Shown here: positions 1 to 6,657 of the stretch, in pieces
Numbering within the stretch: the first letter of the stretch is position 1
How the letters are laid out: every line of letters begins with the position of its first letter
NCBI GenBank assembly: GCA_025996815.1
Contig: BNTT01000140.1
Coordinates: forward strand, 1 to 8,385
DNA length: 8,385 nucleotides
From: Bacteroidia bacterium
Lineage (GTDB): Bacteria; Bacteroidota; Bacteroidia; Bacteroidales; Azobacteroidaceae
Direction: 5' to 3'
Notes under the pieces: model-generated
Seen by the model: the letters and a program-made list of their open reading frames with translations, nothing else
Databases searched by the model: none
What the model was told of the DNA's origin: nothing
Program-made: the position numbers and the translations under genes

Positions 1-217
1 AATGATAAAGTTTGCCTTTGTGAGCCTTTAGACACAGACAAATATCGTGCAATGAATTTAACGCGGTCAGTTGTCCGAAAAACAGTTGTACAAACTGATT
101 CCAACAGTCCAAATCGCGCACGTGATAGTCTCCAAAATAACGTTTGACACACTTGCTGAACTCATAATTGTTCACAAATTCCAAAATTTGTGAGAAAACA
201 TATTTACCCGAATGCAT
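1..217 (-). CDS. IS4-family transposase, N-terminal part (runs off left edge)
   Basis: Reading the minus strand from the ATG at 217 gives 72 uninterrupted codons to the window edge. The protein begins MHSGKYVFSQILEFV and later shows CWNQFVQLFFGQLT and LKAHKGKLYH. This is the pattern of the DUF4372 N-terminal domain of IS4-family transposases (M-x-S-G-K-Y-x-F, C-W-N-Q-x-x-x-x-x-F-G-Q-L, K-A-H-x-x-K-x-Y-H), which precedes the DDE catalytic domain and probably helps bind the element ends. The catalytic core lies outside the window, so activity cannot be judged. The leader is A/T-rich with no Shine-Dalgarno site, and a promoter-like pair lies at 236-268. Its right-hand neighbour is the C-terminal remnant of an MBOAT gene on the opposite strand. 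The family assignment is from memory of the motif pattern. Confidence 0.85.
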   Translation of the reverse strand, partial: MHSGKYVFSQILEFVNNYEFSKCVKRYFGDYHVRDLDCWNQFVQLFFGQLTALNSLHDICLCLKAHKGKLYH

Positions 218-235
218 ACTTTTTGCTTTTTTGAA

Positions 236-268
236 CAAAAGTACGTCAATTCAAATCGAAAAATCAAA
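236..268 (-). promoter_or_regulatory. Candidate transposase promoter (Bacteroidota type)
   Basis: Read on the minus strand, TACTTTTG at 243-236 fits the -7 consensus TAnnTTTG. A TTTG at 268-265 sits 21 nt upstream as a possible -33 element. The -7 box ends 18 nt before the transposase ATG. The spacing is slightly long and the region is A/T-rich, so a chance match is possible. Confidence 0.4.
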
Positions 269-300
269 GAACGCTTATATGTGTTTGTATATCAATAGAT

Positions 301-447
301 TACAATAAAATATTTAAAATTAACGCAACAGCAGTATTGGATAATATCAAGTCGCCTGTTGTAAGAGGTGTTATTTATTTTACGCTTATTCTCATCATTT
401 GGGCTTTTGGAGGGCAACACGAAACATTTATTTATTTTCAATTCTAA
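301..447 (+). pseudogene. C-terminal remnant of MBOAT (AlgI-like) O-acyltransferase, cut by the IS
   Basis: The frame ending at TAA 445-447 is open back to a stop at 232-234. Its last part reads VVRGVIYFTLILIIWAFGG, then a few residues, then FIYFQF before the stop. A final hydrophobic helix, a Phe-Gly turn and a terminal IYFQF is the usual ending of AlgI/DltB-like MBOAT proteins. These multi-pass enzymes move acyl groups across the membrane onto exported polysaccharides. Full-length members have roughly 450-500 residues; at most about 50 fit here before IS sequence takes over. The start given is approximate. The stop is only 7 nt before the SGNH gene, the usual arrangement of an MBOAT with its periplasmic partner. 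The remnant could also be a split gene whose other half lies beyond the IS. Confidence 0.7.
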
Positions 448-1362
448 CATAATCATGAAGAAATTTTTAATAAAATTATCAGTTTACATAGTGCTATTGA
501 TAGCAGGTGCGTTTACGCTCCATTATATATTAGAAAAAAGAATTAAACAAGTGGACTTAGACTGTCAAACATGGGAAAATATTTTGTCCTCAAAAATAAG
601 TTCTGATGTGATTATTTCCGGAAACTCAAGAGCAGCTGTTCACATCAGCCCCCAAATTTTGGATAGCGTATTGCATATTAATTCGTATAATTTAGGAATG
701 ATCGGACATACCTTTCCTATGCAGCAGGTAAGACTCAAACTATTTGAAAAGTACAACAAAAAGCCGAAATTAATTATACAAAACGTTGATTTTATTTTGA
801 CTTTTTATCGAGAGTCTTTGGTTCATAAAAAAATCTTTGCACCCTATGTGCACGAAGATTTGCTCAAAGATGAACTTAGAAAGATGGGAACTACCGAAGC
901 CGAATTAAATATCCCTTTATGGTTCTATGCGTCAGAGTGGCGGATGATATGGGATGTTTTTACTCGACCATCTCCTCCGGATATCAGATATAAAGGTTAT
1001 AGGGGCACGAATAGGGATTGGGATGCCTCCGAATTGGATAAAATATTATCAGGGGATAGCATTGTTGCTAAGCGTGAGCCGGAAATAGTTGCATTATTTG
1101 ATTCGTTTTTAAACGAATGCAAAGAAAATGATATTCAAGTGATATTGGTATTCACTCCCCTATATATTAAAGCAACGGAGTTTACGAAAAATTGGGACGG
1201 CGAAATGCAACTATTCCGTGATTTTGCAGAAAAGCATGACATCTCTTTTCTGGACTATACCCACGATGCTATCTGCAACGACACAACCTATTTTTTGATA
1301 CATACCACTTAAACAAAAAAGGAGCGGAATTATTCACTTTGAAATTAGCCAACGACATCAAA

Positions 1363-1399
1363 AAGAACTTGCCCATCAAAAAAAATGCGTACCTTTGCG
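1363..1399 (+). repeat. Direct repeat copy A containing a promoter (37 bp)
   Basis: The segment starts AAGAACTTGCCCATC, continues with eight A, and ends TGCGTACCTTTGCG. It matches 2741-2778 exactly except that the second copy has nine A. Sequences on both sides of the two copies differ. This copy lies in the last codons of the restored SGNH frame and about 70 nt upstream of the AlbA_2-type gene. Confidence 0.9.
1369..1397 (+). promoter_or_regulatory. Promoter of the AlbA_2-type gene (in repeat copy A)
   Basis: TACCTTTG at 1390-1397 matches the Bacteroidota -7 element TAnnTTTG. CTTG ending at 1371 is a near match to the -33 TTTG, with an 18-nt spacer that includes an A8 tract. It is the only such site between the SGNH gene and the gene starting at 1471. 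It overlaps the end of the restored SGNH frame. Confidence 0.65.
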
Positions 1400-1438
1400 G
1401 CTCAAAATAAAATGTGAAAAACAGATAGAGGTAAGCAA

Positions 1439-1465
1439 ATGAATCCGAATCAAAGGAACAAATAA
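1439..1465 (+). other. Possible 8-codon leader ORF upstream of the AlbA_2-type gene
   Basis: ATG 1439 opens a tiny frame reading MNPNQRNK and closing at TAA 1463-1465, 5 nt before the ATG at 1471 and in another frame. A purine stretch AGAGG at 1428-1432 sits 6 nt upstream, a better ribosome site than any in front of the main gene. It could couple translation to the main gene or be chance; I see no attenuator-like hairpin. Confidence 0.2.
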
Positions 1466-1470
1466 CATTT

Positions 1471-2649
1471 ATGTCCGAATCTCAAAACATAGAATACAAG
1501 TCCTCGTGGCACGATGATTATCTGAAATGGATATGTGGCTTTGCCAATGCGCAGGGTGGAAAAATCTATATCGGCAAAAATGATGTCGGTGCGGTCGTTG
1601 GCGTGGAAGATTACAAACGCTTGATGGACGATATTCCCAACAAAATCAAAAACCTGATGGGGATTACCACCGAAGTAAACCTTTTACAGGATGGCGACAA
1701 GCATTTTATCGAAATTATTGTGCAACCTTATTCCGTTCCTATTTCCTTGCGCGGCAGGTACTACTACCGTAGCGGCAGCGTGAAACAGGAATTGACAGGT
1801 GCTGCACTCAACGAGTTCTTGCTCAAACGTGCCGGTCAAACTTGGGACGATGTTGTAGAGCCGCGAGCCACATTCGCCGACATTGACGAAAAATCGCTAA
1901 AAGAATACTTGGTAATTTCAAAGGAAAAGGGAAGATTGCCCAACTTTGACGGCTTGACCACAGAAGAAATATTTGACAAACTGCACCTTACCGAAAACGG
2001 ACAACTCAAACGCGCTGCCATAATTCTGTTTGGTAAAGACCCTTGTCGCTTTTATCCCACTGTGTTTGTGAAAATCGGGCGGTTTGCCAAAAACGATGCC
2101 GATTTACGCTATCAAGATGTTGAAGAAGGCAATATTATTGTGTTGTTACGCAATGTTTTAGAACGGTTAGACCAAAAATATCTCATTAAACAAATTGCAT
2201 TTGAAGGAATGTATCGCATTGAAAAAAGTGAATACCCTGTGCCTGCATTGCGCGAAATGTTGCTCAACTCGATGGTGCACCGCAGTTATATGGGCAGTTT
2301 TTCACAAATGCGTGTGTATGACGACAAAATCAACCTCTGGAACGAGGGCGGTTTGCCTGAAGGCATAAGTTTGGAAGCACTGAAACGCTCGCATAAGTCC
2401 AAGCCGCGCAATTTGCTTATTGCCGATGTATGCTTCAAAGGCGGTTTAATTGACGCTTGGGGAAGAGGTACAATCAGTATCATAGATGCCTGCAAAGAGG
2501 CTGGACTGCCGGAACCCGAATTGATAGAAGAAGACGGCGGATATAAAGTAACTGACCGTACAGCCCGCAATGATTTGAATGAATTATCTGAAAATAAAAT
2601 ACTTACAAAGCAAGGAGAAACAAATCTTTCAAAATATGTGTACGCTTGA
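1471..2649 (+). CDS. AlbA_2/Schlafen-type DNA-binding domain protein with GHKL-like ATPase region, shortened C-terminus
   Basis: The 392-residue protein starts MSESQNIEYKSSW and has FANAQGGKIYIG at 24-35 and YYYRSG at 97-102. These mark the AlbA_2 (Schlafen AAA_4) domain, about residues 1-120. A GHKL/HATPase_c_4-like region follows: REMLLNSMVHRSY at 261-273, NEGGLPEG at 291-298 and GRGT at 331-334. Such proteins are usually annotated as putative transcriptional regulators or RecG-like helicases; their roles are mostly unknown and some sit in defence loci. Members usually carry a linker and a complete winged helix at the C-terminus. Here GGYKV (356-360) runs straight into TDRTARNDLNEL (361-372), the second half of such a winged helix, so roughly 50-100 residues seem missing. 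ATG 1471 fits the conserved start. The gene lies between two promoter-bearing repeats and appears monocistronic. Confidence 0.8.
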   Translation: MSESQNIEYKSSWHDDYLKWICGFANAQGGKIYIGKNDVGAVVGVEDYKRLMDDIPNKIKNLMGITTEVNLLQDGDKHFIEIIVQPYSVPISLRGRYYYRSGSVKQELTGAALNEFLLKRAGQTWDDVVEPRATFADIDEKSLKEYLVISKEKGRLPNFDGLTTEEIFDKLHLTENGQLKRAAIILFGKDPCRFYPTVFVKIGRFAKNDADLRYQDVEEGNIIVLLRNVLERLDQKYLIKQIAFEGMYRIEKSEYPVPALREMLLNSMVHRSYMGSFSQMRVYDDKINLWNEGGLPEGISLEALKRSHKSKPRNLLIADVCFKGGLIDAWGRGTISIIDACKEAGLPEPELIEEDGGYKVTDRTARNDLNELSENKILTKQGETNLSKYVYA

Positions 2650-2659
2650 CAAAATCATA

Positions 2660-2709
2660 TTTCCGAAGTTTTGCCGAACAATTTCCGAAGTTTCCGAAGT
2701 TTTGCCGAA
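2660..2709 (+). repeat. Short tandem repeats of TTTCCGAAG / TTTTGCCGAA
   Basis: TTTCCGAAG occurs at 2660-2668, 2682-2690 and 2691-2699. A 19-bp unit made of TTTCCGAAG plus TTTTGCCGAA (sharing a T) is repeated exactly at 2660-2678 and 2691-2709. The block begins 11 nt after the stop of the AlbA_2-type gene. It may be leftover coding sequence for a repetitive protein linker or a non-coding slippage-prone block. Confidence 0.85.
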
Positions 2710-2740
2710 GTTGGAAACACCAAAGAATTAACCTCACTCG

Positions 2741-2778
2741 AAGAACTTGCCCATCAAAAAAAAATGCGTACCTTTGCG
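2741..2778 (+). repeat. Direct repeat copy B containing a promoter (38 bp)
   Basis: This is the second copy of 1363-1399, identical except for nine rather than eight A. The two copies are 1378 bp apart and bracket the AlbA_2-type gene. Copy B ends 30 nt before the zinc metallopeptidase start. Confidence 0.9.
2747..2776 (+). promoter_or_regulatory. Promoter of the metallopeptidase/BFN nuclease pair (in repeat copy B)
   Basis: TACCTTTG at 2769-2776 is a good -7 element and TTG at 2747-2749 the -33 element, with a 19-nt spacer, one longer than in copy A because of the extra A. The start codon at 2809 is 32 nt downstream of the -7 box, leaving a short A/T-rich leader. Confidence 0.7.
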
Positions 2779-2808
2779 CTGATTTTAAACACATTAAAAA
2801 AATAAACT

Positions 2809-3495
2809 ATGTATTGGATTATTCTTATTGGGACGGCAGTGGCGAGTTGGCTGGTGTCATCGAATTTTAGCAACAAGGCGAAAAAGTATTCGCAGATGCC
2901 GCTCGGCAATGGTATGACGGGGCGCGAAGTGGCTGAAAAGATGCTGTATGACAACGACATCAGCAATGTGACGGTGCAGGTGACAAAAGGCTCGCTGTCG
3001 GACAATTACAATCCCGTCCACAAAACAATCAACCTGAGCGAGGAGGTGTATCACGGCAACAGCGTGCTGGCAGCCTCTGTGGCGGCTCACGAAACGGGGC
3101 ACGCCCTGCAACACAGACACGCCTATGCGCCTCTGACGCTGCGTTCGGCGTTGGTGCCTGTCGTGTCTTTCGGCTCCAAATGGGTGACGTGGGTCATTAT
3201 GGGCGGGCTTATCCTGATGGGGTCGGGTGCCTCGCTGGGGCAACCGCTGCTGGTTGCCGGTGTGGCTCTTTATGGGCTGATTACGGTGTTCAGTTTCGTG
3301 ACCCTGCCGGTCGAAATCAATGCCAGCCAGCGCGCCTTGACGTGGCTCAACAGCGTTGGTATCACTGATGCGAGCAATCACGCCGCGGCAACGGATGCCT
3401 TGAAAGCCGCTGCCTACACCTATGTGGTTGCCGCTCTCAGTGCACTCGCAACGTTGCTTTATTATGCCTCCATTGCCTTTGGCAGAAGAGATTAG
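2809..3495 (+). CDS. Membrane zinc metallopeptidase, YugP-like (Zn_peptidase_2)
   Basis: This 228-residue protein belongs by pattern to the neutral zinc metallopeptidase family of YugP (Pfam Zn_peptidase_2). The N-terminus (residues 1-16) is a hydrophobic anchor. HETGH at 94-98 provides two zinc-binding histidines and the catalytic glutamate. LPVEINASQRA at 166-176 contains Glu169, the expected third zinc ligand. Hydrophobic helices lie at about 126-140, 146-166 and 204-222, so it is an integral membrane enzyme whose active site is held near the membrane. Length is normal for the family and all key residues are present. The physiological substrate is not known to me. It has its own promoter at 2747-2776 and is followed after 3 nt by the BFN nuclease gene, so the two are probably co-transcribed. 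Its base composition is more G/C-rich than the genes to its left. Confidence 0.88.
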   Translation: MYWIILIGTAVASWLVSSNFSNKAKKYSQMPLGNGMTGREVAEKMLYDNDISNVTVQVTKGSLSDNYNPVHKTINLSEEVYHGNSVLAASVAAHETGHALQHRHAYAPLTLRSALVPVVSFGSKWVTWVIMGGLILMGSGASLGQPLLVAGVALYGLITVFSFVTLPVEINASQRALTWLNSVGITDASNHAAATDALKAAAYTYVVAALSALATLLYYASIAFGRRD

Positions 3496-3498
3496 AAA

Positions 3499-4086
3499 AT
3501 GGTAACATTAGATATTGCAGGAATTTCATTGGGCGAGGTGCAAACAGGGGCTTATTCTTTGGTTGTGCACAAGCAAGGCGAGCCTTCGCGGACGATTCCC
3601 ATCATCATTGGGACGTCTGAGGCTCAGTCTATTGAGTACGTTTTGGAGGAACTGATTCCGCCGCGCCCGTTGACGCACGATTTGTTTGTAACCTTTATGA
3701 AGGAGGTGGGCGCGGTGCTCACACAGGTGGAGATTTCGCATCAGGTGGATGGCGTTTTTTATTCGCAGGCGGTGTTTGCGGTGGGCAAAAAAACGGTGCG
3801 TCTGGATGCGCGCACCTCCGATGCCGTGGCGTTGGCGGTGCGCACCAAGGCACCCATCCTGATGGATGATGCCCTTTTTGCGGAGATGACGGCGCAACCG
3901 GTGCCGCGCGAAGAGATGGATTTGCACGTTACCAGGGAGCATCGCGCGCTGCGCAGCAAAAAAACTGCCGAACATCTGGAACAACTGCCCGTGGAGCAAC
4001 TTCAAGAGCAACTCCAACACGCCATCGCCAAGGAAAATTATGAGCGCGCGGCGTTGCTTACAAAATTGATTAAGAAAAAGTCGTGA
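3499..4086 (+). CDS. Bifunctional nuclease (BFN/DUF151) domain protein with C-terminal UVR motif
   Basis: The 195-residue protein has the DUF151/BFN signature: IPIIIGTSEAQSIEYVLE at 33-50, RPLTHDLFVTFM at 56-67 and DARTSDAVALAVRTKAPI at 103-120. Plant and bacterial members have been described as having RNase and DNase activity. Residues 164-190 (LPVEQLQEQLQHAIAKENYE and on to LTKLI) form a UvrB/UvrC-type UVR helical hairpin, which mediates protein-protein contact in excision repair. This BFN-UVR order is common in Bacteroidota; the linker at about 135-162 is charged. ATG 3499 lies 3 nt after the metallopeptidase stop, implying one transcript. Length is normal. Function in DNA or RNA metabolism is inferred from the family only. 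Confidence 0.9.
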   Translation: MVTLDIAGISLGEVQTGAYSLVVHKQGEPSRTIPIIIGTSEAQSIEYVLEELIPPRPLTHDLFVTFMKEVGAVLTQVEISHQVDGVFYSQAVFAVGKKTVRLDARTSDAVALAVRTKAPILMDDALFAEMTAQPVPREEMDLHVTREHRALRSKKTAEHLEQLPVEQLQEQLQHAIAKENYERAALLTKLIKKKS

Positions 4087-4094
4087 TTTTTTAT

Positions 4095-4102
4095 TACCTT
4101 TG
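4095..4102 (+). promoter_or_regulatory. -7 element of the lysS promoter
   Basis: TACCTTTG, followed by CGG, lies in the 40-nt gap between the nuclease stop and lysS, 24 nt before the ATG. I find no clear TTTG at the right distance upstream, so the -33 element is weak or absent. The leader between the box and ATG 4127 is A/T-rich and without a Shine-Dalgarno site. Confidence 0.6.
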
Positions 4103-4126
4103 CGGTTGGATTATAAATAAAAAAAT

Positions 4127-5644
4127 ATGAATGTATCCGATTTGAGCGAACAGGAAGTGTTTCGCCGCCAAAGTTTGGAGGAGCTCCGCGCGAAGGGGAT
4201 AGACCCCTACCCTGCTGAGGAATTTCCCGTAACTGCCTATTCCACAGAGATTAAGGCAACGTTTCAGGACGATACGCCGCGCCGCGAGGTGTCTATCGCC
4301 GGAAGGATTATGAGCCGCCGCATCATGGGCAAAGCCTCGTTTGTGGAGTTGCAGGACTCTGAAGGGCGTATTCAGCTGTATATCAGCCGCGATGACATTT
4401 GCCCCGACGAGGAAGACAAAGACTTGTATAATGTGGTGTTCAAAAAACTGCTCGACATCGGCGATTTTGTGGGCATCAAGGGCTATGTTTTTCGCACGCA
4501 GATGGGCGAGATTTCGGTGCACGTGAGCGGTTTGACCGTGCTGTCGAAGTCCCTGCGCCCGCTCCCGATTGTGAAATATAAGGACGGCGTGGCTTACGAT
4601 GCGTTTGAAGACCCCGAAATGCGCTACCGTCAGCGGTATGTCGATTTGATTGTTAATGAGGGCATCAAGGGCATCTTCCTCAAGCGGACGCAGATTTTCA
4701 ACTCGATGCGCCAATTTTTCAACGACAAGGGTTATATCGAAGTGGATACGCCCGTGCTGCAAAGTATTCCGGGCGGAGCAGCGGCTCGTCCGTTTATCAC
4801 GCACCACAATGCACTTGATGTATCACTTTATCTTCGCATAGCTAACGAACTGTATCTCAAACGTTTAATAGTCGGCGGATTTGAAGGTGTCTATGAATTT
4901 TCGCGCAATTTCCGCAACGAGGGAATGGACAGGTCGCACAACCCCGAATTTACCTGTATGGAGATTTATGTTGCCTACAAAGACTACAATTGGATGATGC
5001 GCTTCACGGAACAGATGCTCGAAAAAATCTGTATGGACGTGCACGGCACCACCGAAGTTACAGTCGGCGACCGCCAAATCAGCTTCAAAGCCCCCTACAA
5101 GCGCATCACGATGGTGGACGCGATTAAGGAAAACACCGGCATCGACATCGCCGGAATGAACGAAGACCAACTGCGCGAAGTGTGCCACAAGCTCCACATC
5201 GAACAGGACAAAACGATGGGCAAAGGCAAACTGATTGACGAAATTTTCGGCGAAAAATGCGAGGCAAACTACATTCAGCCGACGTTTATCACGGATTATC
5301 CGAAAGAAATGTCGCCGCTCACGAAAAAGCACCGCAGCAACCCCGACCTCACCGAACGCTTCGAACTGATGGTGAACGGCAAGGAGTTGGCAAACGCCTA
5401 CTCCGAACTCAACGACCCCATCGACCAACGCGAACGCTTCGAGGAGCAACTCAAACTCTCCGCGAAAGGCGACGACGAAGCGATGTTTATCGACCAAGAT
5501 TTTCTCCGCGCACTGGAATACGGGATGCCCCCCACATCGGGTATGGGCATCGGTATGGACAGGCTGGTGATGCTTCTGACGGGGCAAACCTCCATTCAGG
5601 AGGTGTTGTTATTTCCACAAATGAAACCTGAGCAAAAAATATAA
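4127..5644 (+). CDS. lysS: Lysine--tRNA ligase, class II
   Basis: This cytoplasmic enzyme charges tRNA-Lys with lysine using ATP. The 505-residue protein has an N-terminal helix ([18 protein letters not shown], 16-33), an OB-fold anticodon-binding domain at about 54-140 ([19 protein letters not shown]), and a class II catalytic core. Motif 1 is around 203-212 ([10 protein letters not shown]), motif 2 is [15 protein letters not shown] at 262-276 with its ATP-binding Arg, and motif 3 is [13 protein letters not shown] at 473-485. [10 protein letters not shown] (394-403) and [12 protein letters not shown] (420-431) are the conserved LysRS substrate blocks. It is full length and intact. Start ATG 4127 matches the usual MNV-x-x-L-SEQE opening. 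gpsA follows after 4 nt, so the two genes are probably one operon from the promoter at 4095. Confidence 0.97.
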   Translation: MNVSDLSEQEVFRRQSLEELRAKGIDPYPAEEFPVTAYSTEIKATFQDDTPRREVSIAGRIMSRRIMGKASFVELQDSEGRIQLYISRDDICPDEEDKDLYNVVFKKLLDIGDFVGIKGYVFRTQMGEISVHVSGLTVLSKSLRPLPIVKYKDGVAYDAFEDPEMRYRQRYVDLIVNEGIKGIFLKRTQIFNSMRQFFNDKGYIEVDTPVLQSIPGGAAARPFITHHNALDVSLYLRIANELYLKRLIVGGFEGVYEFSRNFRNEGMDRSHNPEFTCMEIYVAYKDYNWMMRFTEQMLEKICMDVHGTTEVTVGDRQISFKAPYKRITMVDAIKENTGIDIAGMNEDQLREVCHKLHIEQDKTMGKGKLIDEIFGEKCEANYIQPTFITDYPKEMSPLTKKHRSNPDLTERFELMVNGKELANAYSELNDPIDQRERFEEQLKLSAKGDDEAMFIDQDFLRALEYGMPPTSGMGIGMDRLVMLLTGQTSIQEVLLFPQMKPEQKI

Positions 5645-5648
5645 AGTT

Positions 5649-6644
5649 ATGAATATACCGGGAAAAATAGCAGTTATGGGAGGCGGCAGCTGGGCTACCG
5701 CTATCGCGAAAATCATTTCCTCCACGCAATCCGAGTTCAATTGGTATATGCGTCGCCCCGAACAAATCGAGGAGTTTAAGGCTTTGAAGCACAATCCCTC
5801 CTACCTGACAGGTGTCAAATTTGATTTGGACAGGATTAATTTCACACACGACATCAACGAGGTGGCGGAAAAGAGCGACACGCTGATTTTTGCCACGCCG
5901 TCGCCGTTCCTCAAGCAGCATTTGCAAAAATTGAATACCCCGTTGAAGGACAAGGTGATTCTGTCGGCAATCAAGGGCATTGTGCCGGACGAAAATATGA
6001 TAACTTCGGAGTATTTCACAAAATTTCACGCCGTGCCGAAAGAAAATATCGTGGTGCTCGGCGGTCCGTGTCACGCGGAGGAAGTGGCTCTCGAACGCCT
6101 GTCCTACCTCACATTCGCAAGCATCAACGAGGAACTCGCGCGGACTGTGGCGAAGACATTCGCCACCGGTTTTATCCACACCACCACCATACAGGACGTT
6201 ATCGGCTTGGAATATGCCTCCGTCTTAAAGAATGTTTATGCCATCGTGTCGGGGATGTGCCACGGCTTGAAATATGGCGACAATTTTCAGGCAATTTTCA
6301 TCTGCAACGCCCTCGAAGAGATGAAGCGCTTTATCCACACCGTAAGCCCCGCCGACCGCAAAATCCACACGTCAGCCTATCTGGGCGACATTCTGGTAAC
6401 AGCCTATTCCCGCTACAGTCGCAACCGCATTTTCGGCACAATGATTGGCAAAGGCTACTCCGTGAAAACCGCCCAACTCGAAATGGAAATGATTGCCGAG
6501 GGCTACTACGGCGCCAAATGTATCAAAGAAATCAACGCCCAATACAAAGTGGAAATGCCCATCCTCAACACCGTCCACTCCATCCTCTACGAACAAAAAT
6601 CAGCAGTGGCGGTGATTCGCAAGCTGACGGAGACGTTTGTATAG
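5649..6644 (+). CDS. gpsA: Glycerol-3-phosphate dehydrogenase [NAD(P)+]
   Basis: GpsA reduces dihydroxyacetone phosphate to sn-glycerol 3-phosphate in the cytoplasm, supplying the backbone of phospholipids. The 331-residue protein has a Rossmann nucleotide motif GGGSWATAIA at 11-20, SAIKGI at 106-111 (Lys109), GGPCHAEEVA at 138-147, and the catalytic lysine Lys194 in LKNVYAIVSG (193-202). GD at 246-247 and SRN at 257-259 are the substrate-binding positions. Usual length is about 330-340 residues, so it is complete. ATG 5649 is 4 nt after the lysS stop, consistent with translation from the same mRNA. The stop is followed after 13 nt by the MNT nucleotidyltransferase gene without an obvious terminator, so transcripts may continue into the accessory island. 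Confidence 0.96.
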   Translation: MNIPGKIAVMGGGSWATAIAKIISSTQSEFNWYMRRPEQIEEFKALKHNPSYLTGVKFDLDRINFTHDINEVAEKSDTLIFATPSPFLKQHLQKLNTPLKDKVILSAIKGIVPDENMITSEYFTKFHAVPKENIVVLGGPCHAEEVALERLSYLTFASINEELARTVAKTFATGFIHTTTIQDVIGLEYASVLKNVYAIVSGMCHGLKYGDNFQAIFICNALEEMKRFIHTVSPADRKIHTSAYLGDILVTAYSRYSRNRIFGTMIGKGYSVKTAQLEMEMIAEGYYGAKCIKEINAQYKVEMPILNTVHSILYEQKSAVAVIRKLTETFV

Positions 6645-6657
6645 AAAATTAAATGGT

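Larger units (their letters stand above)
1..300 (-). mobile_element. 5' end of an IS4-family insertion sequence, outer boundary unresolved
   Basis: The transposase start at 217 and its probable promoter at 236-268 mean the element extends at least to about 270. The MBOAT reading frame is recognisable from about 300-320, so the element's end and any target duplication should lie between about 270 and 320. The other end is outside the window, so I could not match terminal inverted repeats, and the boundary given here is approximate. Confidence 0.55.
455..1410 (+). pseudogene. SGNH/DltD-like acyltransferase partner of MBOAT, frameshifted near the C-terminus
   Basis: The likely start is ATG 455 (MKKFLIKLSVYIVLLIAGAF), 7 nt after the MBOAT stop; an in-frame ATG at 368 lies inside MBOAT coding sequence. 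Residues 5-20 form a single membrane anchor, placing the rest in the periplasm. GNSR at 56-59, with Ser58 as likely nucleophile, fits SGNH block I, and NLGMIG at 79-84 fits the following glycine block. As written, the frame stops at 1310-1312 after 285 residues. The run of six T at 1291-1296 needs one more T. Restored, the frame continues YFFDTYHLNKKGAELF and ends at 1410, giving 318 residues. That tail contains the block V Asp-x-x-His (DTYH), so the unrestored protein would lack its catalytic Asp and His. The cause could be a true mutation, a sequencing error or slippage. The family is inferred from motifs and the MBOAT neighbour. Confidence 0.75.

Noticed and set aside
368..454. Upstream in-frame start at 368 for the SGNH gene
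   Set aside because: The 29 extra residues lie over the MBOAT C-terminal codons; ATG 455 gives a normal membrane anchor and the tight 7-nt MBOAT-SGNH spacing.
2646..2870. Plus-strand frame of 74 residues overlapping the metallopeptidase start
   Set aside because: It crosses the promoter repeat, overlaps the real gene in another frame and looks like no family.
4094..5587. Long minus-strand frames opposite lysS
   Set aside because: These are shadows of the coding strand, rich in His and Arg, as expected from the antisense of this codon usage.
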